The position numbers and the translations under genes are program-made. A stretch of DNA of 43,593 nucleotides, taken from positions 1 to 43,593 of the forward strand of contig JAHELC010000017.1 of NCBI GenBank assembly GCA_024644405.1, in the 5' to 3' direction. This DNA is from Nitrospinaceae bacterium. GTDB lineage: Bacteria; Nitrospinota; Nitrospinia; Nitrospinales; Nitrospinaceae. Below the pieces are notes generated by a model, which saw only the letters and a program-made list of their open reading frames with translations, was not told where the DNA came from and searched no databases. Below are positions 38,314-43,593 of this stretch, in pieces. Position 1 is the first letter of the stretch; each line of letters opens with the position of its first letter.

Positions 38314-40248
38314 TTACTTTTCTTTGCTGACGTCTTCAAACTCGGCGTCAACGACGTCCTCATCGGATTTGCCGGAGTCGTCTCCGCCTCCACCTTCACC
38401 CGATTCGGGGCCGCCTTCCGGTCCACCTTCCGAACCGGGAGCATCGGTTTGTGCGTACATTTTTTGAGCCAGGTTATGGGAAGCCTGCGTCAGGGCTTCA
38501 ATTTGAGTTTTGATTTGCTCGACATCGGGTTCTTCGCCTTCCAAAGCCTTTTTGGCTTCGGCGACGGCATCTTCCGCGGCTTTGATGTCTTCCTCACCCA
38601 GCTTCTCCTTATTGTCCCGGATGGTTTTTTCGGTGCTGTAGATCAGGGAATCCAGCTGGTTGCGGGCGTCGATCGCTTCACGCCGTTGTTTGTCGGTTTC
38701 CGCATTGGATTCGGCATCCTTGACCATGTTTTCGATTTCACTGTCACTGAGACCGGTGTTGTCGGTAATGGTAATCTTCTGTTCCTTGCCGGTGCCCTTG
38801 TCCTTCGCGGACACGTGGAGGATACCGTTGGCGTCGATGTCGAAGGTGACCTCGACCTGCGGCACGCCCCGGGGCGCGGCGGGAATCCCGTCGAGATGAA
38901 ATTTACCCAGCGAGCGGTTGTCTTTCGCCATTTCCCGCTCCCCTTGCAGGACATTGACCTCGACGCTCGGCTGGTTGTCCGATGCGGTGGAGAACGTCTC
39001 GCTTTTGCGGGTCGGGATCGTGGTGTTGCGGTCGATCAGCCGGGTGGTGACTCCGCCCAGGGTTTCGATTCCGAGGGAAAGGGGAGTGACGTCCAGCAAC
39101 AGGATATCTTTCACATCACCGGAAAGAACACCGGCCTGTACGGCGGCGCCCAGAGCCACGACTTCGTCAGGATTGACCCCGCGGTGGGGTTCTTTCCCGA
39201 ACAGTGTCTTGACGATTTCCTGGACCTTGGGAACTCGAGTAGAACCTCCCACCAGAATCGCTTCATGAATTTTGCCGGAATCCAGTCCAGCATCTTTGAG
39301 GGCTTTTTTGCAGGGCTCTTTGGTGCGATCCAGCAAATCGTCCACCAATGACTCGAACTTGGCGCGAGACAGTTTCACGTTGAGATGCTTGGGACCCGTT
39401 TGATCGGCGGTGATGAACGGGAGATTGATATCGGTTTCACTGGTAGAGGAAAGCTCCATTTTGGCTTTCTCCGCCCCTTCTTTCAATCTTTGCAGGGCCA
39501 TGCTGTCATTGGACAGATCAATGCCGCTGTCTTTTTTGAATTCGGCCACCAGCCAGTCGATCACGCGCTGATCGAGGTTGTCGCCGCCGAGATGGGTGTC
39601 CCCGTTGGTGGCTTTCACCTCGACGACGTTGTCGCCGACTTCAAGAATGGAAACATCGAACGTTCCGCCGCCAAAATCATAGACGGCGATCATGTGGTCT
39701 TTGTTTTTGTCCAGACCGTAAGCGAGGGCGGACGCGGTCGGCTCGTTGATGATCCGCTTGACGTCCAGTCCGGCGATTTTCCCGGCATCCTTGGTGGCTT
39801 GTCTCTGGGCATCGTTGAAGTAAGCAGGTACGGTGATGACTGCCTCTGTTACGGTTTCTCCCAGATAGGTTTCGGCTGATTTTTTCAGTTTTTGGAGAAT
39901 CATGGCGGAGATTTCTGGAGGGCTGTACTGTTTGCCCTGGACTTCGATCCTCACGTCGTGTTTGGGACCCTTGACAACTTTGTAAGGGACCATTTTCATT
40001 TCTTCGCTGACTTCTTCAAAGCCCCGTCCCATGAACCGCTTCACGGAAAAGATGGTGTTCTCAGGGTTGGCGATGGCCTGCCGTTTGGCCACCTGACCCA
40101 CCAGGATTTCCCCCTCCTTGGTGAACGCCACGACGGATGGAGTGGTCTGGTTACCCTCCTCGTTGACTATAACCTTCGGTTCATTCCCTTCCATCACGGC
40201 AACCACGGAATTGGTGGTCCCCAAGTCGATTCCAATGATCTTTCCCAT
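38314..40248 (-). CDS. dnaK: Chaperone DnaK (Hsp70)
   Basis: A 644-residue Hsp70. The ATPase domain begins [13 protein letters not shown] and has [34 protein letters not shown] and [13 protein letters not shown]. The linker and substrate-binding domain contain [14 protein letters not shown] and [18 protein letters not shown]. The tail is Gly/Asp/Glu-rich ([21 protein letters not shown]). ATG 40248 is chosen because AAAGGA lies nine bases upstream; six extra codons before it are not family-like. No CIRCE element (TTAGCACTC inverted repeat) is seen in front, so HrcA control is not shown. A sigma-70-like promoter (TTGACT-N17-TATTTA) lies at 40340-40368. Confidence 0.98.
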   Translation of the reverse strand: MGKIIGIDLGTTNSVVAVMEGNEPKVIVNEEGNQTTPSVVAFTKEGEILVGQVAKRQAIANPENTIFSVKRFMGRGFEEVSEEMKMVPYKVVKGPKHDVRIEVQGKQYSPPEISAMILQKLKKSAETYLGETVTEAVITVPAYFNDAQRQATKDAGKIAGLDVKRIINEPTASALAYGLDKNKDHMIAVYDFGGGTFDVSILEVGDNVVEVKATNGDTHLGGDNLDQRVIDWLVAEFKKDSGIDLSNDSMALQRLKEGAEKAKMELSSTSETDINLPFITADQTGPKHLNVKLSRAKFESLVDDLLDRTKEPCKKALKDAGLDSGKIHEAILVGGSTRVPKVQEIVKTLFGKEPHRGVNPDEVVALGAAVQAGVLSGDVKDILLLDVTPLSLGIETLGGVTTRLIDRNTTIPTRKSETFSTASDNQPSVEVNVLQGEREMAKDNRSLGKFHLDGIPAAPRGVPQVEVTFDIDANGILHVSAKDKGTGKEQKITITDNTGLSDSEIENMVKDAESNAETDKQRREAIDARNQLDSLIYSTEKTIRDNKEKLGEEDIKAAEDAVAEAKKALEGEEPDVEQIKTQIEALTQASHNLAQKMYAQTDAPGSEGGPEGGPESGEGGGGDDSGKSDEDVVDAEFEDVSKEK

Positions 40249-40339
40249 GGGTGCAAATCCTTTCAAAGTATGCGATATTAGTATTAAGTCTTATATTTTA
40301 AACAGTTATCGTTTTTGGTTTATTTAACGTTACTTGGGT

Positions 40340-40368
40340 TAAATAAAACCCCTGGGAGGCAGAGTCAA
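40340..40368 (-). promoter_or_regulatory. Possible sigma-70-like promoter of dnaK
   Basis: On the minus strand TTGACT (complement of 40363-40368) and TATTTA (complement of 40340-40345) are separated by 17 bases. They lie about 95 bases before the dnaK ATG. The -10 is imperfect. No sigma-32 or CIRCE motif was found. A short GGGTT/AACCC inverted repeat overlaps the -10 region and could bind a regulator. Confidence 0.4.
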
Positions 40369-40501
40369 GCTGGCGGGACTTAAAACTTATCAATAGGATC
40401 AGGGCCGTAATTTTTAAAATAAATGATAAATTCATTTAAAAACAATAAGTTATATGAAATTTACCCTGGTTTCTGAGTAAAATCATGCTGGAGAAGTGGT
40501 C

Positions 40502-40888
40502 GTGAAAGATAAAATTAAGGAAGATCATAGAGAATTTTCCCGGGTCGACATTCAAATAATTGCCAAAGTACAGGCCAAGGGCAGGGAAATGGTCTCTACA
40601 GGTGTGCATGATGTCAGTATGAAGGGTGTGTTTGTAAAGGGCAGAATCGATTGGACCCTTGGGACTGAATGTGAGATCCACTTGATTCTGGAGGGCCAGA
40701 ATCCGCCTGTGGACATTAATGTGAAGGGCAGGGTGCAGCGGGTTACAGAAGAGGGAATAGCGCTGTTGTTTACCGAGGTCGGTCTTGAAGCCTATGAGCA
40801 CCTTCACAACCTGGTCCTGTTAAACACCGACGACCCTGAAAAAGCCGAGCGGGAGTTCAACAATCACCTGGGCCTGAAAAAGAAATAA
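40502..40888 (+). CDS. PilZ-domain protein (c-di-GMP binding)
   Basis: A 128-residue protein made almost wholly of a PilZ domain. The c-di-GMP-binding RxxxR motif is Arg10/Arg14 (HREFSR), and the DxSxxG motif is Asp37-Val-Ser39-Met-Lys-Gly42 (DVSMKGVF). GTG at 40502 is chosen because GGAG (40490-40493) lies eight bases upstream; an earlier GTG at 40496 would be too close. The C-terminus is charged (DDPEKAEREFNNHLGLKKK). It converges with the CheX-like gene, whose stop is 16 bases away. It probably relays c-di-GMP levels to motility, exopolysaccharide or chemosensory components. The partner is unknown. Confidence 0.85.
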   Translation: MKDKIKEDHREFSRVDIQIIAKVQAKGREMVSTGVHDVSMKGVFVKGRIDWTLGTECEIHLILEGQNPPVDINVKGRVQRVTEEGIALLFTEVGLEAYEHLHNLVLLNTDDPEKAEREFNNHLGLKKK

Positions 40889-40903
40889 TTCCACCGAGGT
40901 GGA

Positions 40904-41359
40904 TTATTTTACATGTTCCTGGAGCAGGACCACAAGAATAGACAGGCCCTCGCAATCAAAGTTAACGGCAGAAACGGTTTCGCTTCCCGGGTGATGCAGA
41001 TTGTAATCGGTAATCGCCACACAAGGCAGGGAAATGGAACAGGGGGCCGGCAAGAGCGATTTGATATTCCCCGCCAGGATATTCGTAATCTCCCCTATGA
41101 CATCCTGAACCTGCTGGTTGTCTACTTCCTTCTCATCCAGACCATACATCGTTGCGGCAACCCGTTTGCCGATTTCCTTGGGTGCATATAGGGTGACCGC
41201 TCCCTGCCATTCTCCGGTAATTTGAACGCATCCGGCCAGTGTATTGTCTTTGCCTTTGGGCTTGAAGGGTTTATCGGTAGGAGAAACCTTCATGCTCAAA
41301 AAGGTAGACCAAATATCAGTAACAAATTGACTGATTTCTGCTTCACATTCAAACGCCAT
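40904..41359 (-). CDS. CheX/CheC-like chemotaxis phosphatase
   Basis: A 151-residue protein of the CheX/CheC family, which dephosphorylates CheY-P. The catalytic ExxN motif is Glu90-x2-Asn93 (GEITNILAGNIK). The start GDAL-like CheX pattern LAGCVQITGEWQGAVTLYAP is present. It lies six bases downstream of the CheR-like gene on the same strand, so the two are probably co-transcribed. The cluster order on the minus strand is response regulator, methyltransferase, phosphatase. No CheA kinase or receptor is in the window, so the cluster is either a remnant or serves proteins encoded elsewhere. Confidence 0.82.
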   Translation of the reverse strand: MAFECEAEISQFVTDIWSTFLSMKVSPTDKPFKPKGKDNTLAGCVQITGEWQGAVTLYAPKEIGKRVAATMYGLDEKEVDNQQVQDVIGEITNILAGNIKSLLPAPCSISLPCVAITDYNLHHPGSETVSAVNFDCEGLSILVVLLQEHVK

Positions 41360-41365
41360 AGTATT

Positions 41366-42187
41366 TTACCTTTTCAAGCGATAACAACCTGAGTGCTTGT
41401 AGTTCATCCGCTCAAAAGAACTATCCAGGTTAATGGTGGATTCCGCCGCGCCCAAAAATAGATACCCATCGGGTTGAAGTATGGATCTCAGTTGATTTAA
41501 AATTCTCTTTTTCGTTTCAATATCAAAATAAATCAAAACATTCCGCAGGAAAATGATGTCCATTTTTGGAAGGTAGGGCAATTCCATGGACAGATTGATT
41601 TGTTGGAAATGGATCATTTCCCGGAGTTGGTTTTTGATAGACCATGTCGCTCCGTTTTTTTCAAAGTATTTGACCAGAAATGCGGCCGGTAGACCGCGGT
41701 TCACCTCGAGCTGGCTGAACTTTCCAGACCGGCACCGCTCAAGCATTTTCTCGGAGATATCGCTTGCGATAAAATGCGTTTTCCAGCCGAGGAGTGCCGG
41801 AAAGTGATCCCGGATAAGCATGGCAATCGAGTAAGGTTCCTGACCGCTGGAACTGGCGGCGCACCAGATATTCAATTTTTTGGTGTTTTCACGACTTTTA
41901 AGTATTTCTGGCAGAACAGGGTCCTTAAGAATTTCAAAGGGATGAATATCCCGGAAAAAGGATGTTTCATTCGTGGTCAGAGCTTCGATCACTTTGGACT
42001 GGAGGCCATTGTGAGAATTTTTGCGCAGGGCCTCGACCAGTTGGCCGATGGTATCGAATCCTTCCGTCTCGACGACCTGTCCGATACGGGACTCGACCAA
42101 ATATTGCTTGCCGTCCTCAAGGACAATGGCGGAACGCTCCAAAACCAATTCCCGAATATAATTAAAATCGCTCTCTGAAACCGACAT
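41366..42187 (-). CDS. cheR: CheR-type protein-glutamate methyltransferase
   Basis: About 273 residues. The CheR N-terminal helical domain (about 1-65, FNYIRELVLERSAIVLEDGKQYLVESR) precedes the SAM-dependent methyltransferase domain with TTNETSFFRDIHPFE, IWCAASSSGQEPYSIAML, ASDISEKMLERCRSG and FLRNVLIYFD. This enzyme methylates chemoreceptors on glutamate. No TPR or receptor-binding beta-subdomain beyond the usual is seen. ATG 42187 is chosen; a GTG at 42310 overlapping the response-regulator stop would add 41 residues without similarity. No strong ribosome binding site is visible for either. It lies 109 bases after the CheY-like stop and six bases before the CheX-like gene. Confidence 0.9.
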   Translation of the reverse strand: MSVSESDFNYIRELVLERSAIVLEDGKQYLVESRIGQVVETEGFDTIGQLVEALRKNSHNGLQSKVIEALTTNETSFFRDIHPFEILKDPVLPEILKSRENTKKLNIWCAASSSGQEPYSIAMLIRDHFPALLGWKTHFIASDISEKMLERCRSGKFSQLEVNRGLPAAFLVKYFEKNGATWSIKNQLREMIHFQQINLSMELPYLPKMDIIFLRNVLIYFDIETKKRILNQLRSILQPDGYLFLGAAESTINLDSSFERMNYKHSGCYRLKR

Positions 42188-42296
42188 AATTTTATCGTAA
42201 TGCTTTCCAGGTGTTAGGGTTTGACAGGAGGTTTGCTTTGAAACCGATGTGGTGCGGTCGGCCTTCGACAATTGCTCCCGCCTGGCATAATGGATT

Positions 42297-42677
42297 TTAC
42301 TTGGGTGCACTGGAAATACTGATACCCATCAAGACCAACTTTTCTATAATCATTTCCCTGGTAAATGGCTTCATGATGTATTCATCCGCGCCTGCTTCCA
42401 GCGCTTCTGCTACCTTGTTGATTGCCGTTTCAGTGGTCACCATCATCATTCGCATATTTTTGTAGGCATTGTCTTTGCGAACCTCCTGGATAAACTCACA
42501 ACCGTTCATATCCGGCATGTTCCAATCGACCAGCGCCAAGTCCACTTTTTCTTTTTTGATCAGAGCCATAGCCTCCAACCCATTGGCGGCCTCCTCAACC
42601 GCAAATCCTATCCCTGCGAGAATTTCGGTTAAAATTGTTCGAATGGATTTGGAGTCGTCAATTATTAAGGCGCGCAC
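42297..42677 (-). CDS. CheY-like single-domain response regulator
   Basis: A 126-residue receiver domain with no output domain. Asp7-Asp8, phospho-acceptor Asp51 (ALVDWNMPD), Thr in MMVTTE and Lys in YIMKPF are all present. GTG at 42677 is set by GGAGG six bases upstream. It is the first gene of the cheR-cheX group on the minus strand. The nearby CheX-like phosphatase suits a phosphorylated CheY. The partner kinase is not in the window. Confidence 0.9.
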   Translation of the reverse strand: MRALIIDDSKSIRTILTEILAGIGFAVEEAANGLEAMALIKKEKVDLALVDWNMPDMNGCEFIQEVRKDNAYKNMRMMMVTTETAINKVAEALEAGADEYIMKPFTREMIIEKLVLMGISISSAPK

Positions 42678-43003
42678 CCATTACCTCCTGCGGTATGAAA
42701 CTCTATTTGAATCGAAAAGTCCTTTAAATATAAAGACTTATAGGGTAATATTGTTAGCTGTTTGAATTTAGACTAAGGGGTAAACCGGGGTCTGTCAATT
42801 GAAAAAGAATGGATTGGGAGGGCTCGGAACAGCCAGGGGTGTTCCTATAAACTATTGGTTTTTTTATAAAATAATGGAGTAGCGATTCAGGCCTGGGGAT
42901 TTCACATGGGGGGTGGTTCAGGTAGCGGCTGGGAATTGCTTGAGAAGGATAATCGGGGGGGGGGTGACTGAAAAAAAAGGCCCGCCAAAGCGGGCCTCAA
43001 GAT
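42678..43003. other. Non-coding gap with a terminator at its right end
   Basis: 326 bases with no gene. It should contain the minus-strand promoter of the CheY-like gene; the stretch 42720-42770 is AT-rich. The right end holds the terminator of the gene at 43004. Confidence 0.5.
42971..42997 (-). terminator. Rho-independent terminator of the 43004 gene
   Basis: AGGCCCGC (42978-42985) pairs with GCGGGCCT (42990-42997) around CAAA. On the minus strand it is followed by eight T residues (42971-42978). It begins seven bases after the stop of the right-edge gene. Confidence 0.85.
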
Positions 43004-43593
43004 TTATTCCTGGTTTTCGTCAAGTCCCTGGTGAAGCTCTCCCATAAACAGAGTCGCATCCTCCTTGGTTTGTGCTTTAAGCCTTTCCTTATTCGCCGCG
43101 ATTTCTTCCAGTTCTTCCTTGCCCTGGGGAGTCAGGGCCCAGGGAGTAATGGATTTTTTGGCCTTTTTAATGGCTTCGGTAATTTTGACTAATTTGTCCG
43201 AATCCAAATCCCGAATGGACAGCAGGGCATCCTCATGGCCATCATAAGCGCACCAGGCCTGGGTATAGCAGTTGGTGTTCGCCCGGATCATTTTCAGAGT
43301 GATGTTGGCGAAATGGCAATGAACCCCGATTAAAGCACACACGTGAATTTTGTTGTGTTGAATGGTCAAATTCGGGTGACAGGGATTGATTACGGCTTCC
43401 GGATCGATCTTGGGATAAATCGGTCGATAATCCGGCATAGGAATGATGTTCATACCCGGAACTTCTTTGACCAGTTCGAGAGCCAGCTGGGCTTTATGCC
43501 GGGTTTCTTCAGTCCATCCCCAAACCAGCATGGGTCCGGGAAACAAGGTCGGGTTCCTTCGGGTCAGTAATTCGTGCGCAGCCTTTTCGATGG
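43004..43593 (-). CDS. CO-dehydrogenase-beta-like family protein (5' end cut by window edge)
   Basis: At least 196 residues; the open frame runs to the window edge, so the true start is beyond it. Visible text includes LFPGPMLVWGWTEETRH near the left part, then PMPDYRPIYPKIDPEAVINPCHPNLTI, two Cys near CALIGVHCHFAN, and CYTQAWCAYDG. The Cys/His distribution suggests a metal or cluster site. The family resembles proteins annotated as carbon-monoxide-dehydrogenase beta subunit-like, found with 2-oxoacid:ferredoxin oxidoreductases in Nitrospira, Nitrospina and Aquificae (recollection). Its own function is unproven. A strong terminator lies seven bases after the stop, so it ends its operon. The C-terminal 30 residues are Lys/Glu-rich. 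Confidence 0.6.
   Translation of the reverse strand, partial: IEKAAHELLTRRNPTLFPGPMLVWGWTEETRHKAQLALELVKEVPGMNIIPMPDYRPIYPKIDPEAVINPCHPNLTIQHNKIHVCALIGVHCHFANITLKMIRANTNCYTQAWCAYDGHEDALLSIRDLDSDKLVKITEAIKKAKKSITPWALTPQGKEELEEIAANKERLKAQTKEDATLFMGELHQGLDENQE

Noticed and set aside
40249-40500. CIRCE or sigma-32 site upstream of dnaK
   Set aside because: No TTAGCACTC-N9-GAGTGCTAA and no CTTGAA/CCCCAT pair could be found on either strand.

Overview
The window is chromosomal DNA of a Gram-negative bacterium. Outer-membrane, Tat-exported, RND-efflux and periplasmic copper proteins are all present, starts are mostly Shine-Dalgarno led, and several genes use TTG or GTG. No 16S rRNA or other decisive phylogenetic marker is present. 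The gene set fits a marine Nitrospinota-like (nitrite oxidiser) or neighbouring lineage: a partial 'CO dehydrogenase beta family' protein of the kind linked to 2-oxoacid:ferredoxin oxidoreductases, a multicopper oxidase, sigma-54-preceded gltBD and many REP-like intergenic palindromes. That placement is inference only. No prophage, insertion sequence or CRISPR array was seen.

Layout. 1-2616: a repeat-rich stretch holding an aldo/keto reductase and a family of small coiled-coil proteins (two intact copies and one internally deleted remnant). 2617-9309: DNA polymerase I, a Tat-exported metallophosphoesterase, an outer-membrane beta-barrel protein, a membrane/TPR protein and a secreted Gly/Tyr/Asn/Arg/His-rich protein. 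9599-11292: a MarR-like protein, an unrecognised charged protein and a SAM methyltransferase. 11449-22552: the most unusual part. Seven minus-strand genes encode a haem-oxygenase-like diiron enzyme, an RND exporter with its membrane-fusion protein, a small membrane protein, a sterol-desaturase/fatty-acid-hydroxylase-type enzyme, a GH3-type acyl-adenylate amidosynthetase and an enolase-superfamily enzyme. An EgtD-like histidine methyltransferase is divergent from the diiron enzyme. 22634-25108: a multicopper oxidase with a PKD and HYR-like tail.

25527-29106 holds tRNA-Pro(CGG), an FmdB zinc ribbon, CmoA, LeuA and a CBS-domain regulator. 29448-35560 holds gltB-gltD behind a near-consensus sigma-54 promoter, followed convergently by an orphan FixJ/NarL-type response regulator. 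36450-40248 is dnaK-grpE-dnaJ on the minus strand, with two stable hairpins between dnaK and grpE. 40502-42677 holds a PilZ protein and a cheY-cheR-cheX-like mini-cluster without CheA. The right edge cuts a gene for the CO-dehydrogenase-beta-like family.

Working together. gltBD, leuA and the CBS protein serve nitrogen and branched-chain amino-acid metabolism. dnaK-grpE-dnaJ is a chaperone operon. The 11.4-22.6 kb block reads most simply as a candidate pathway that makes and exports an amino-acid- or acyl-amide-containing small molecule. No member has been assigned such a function from sequence alone, so this is a hypothesis.
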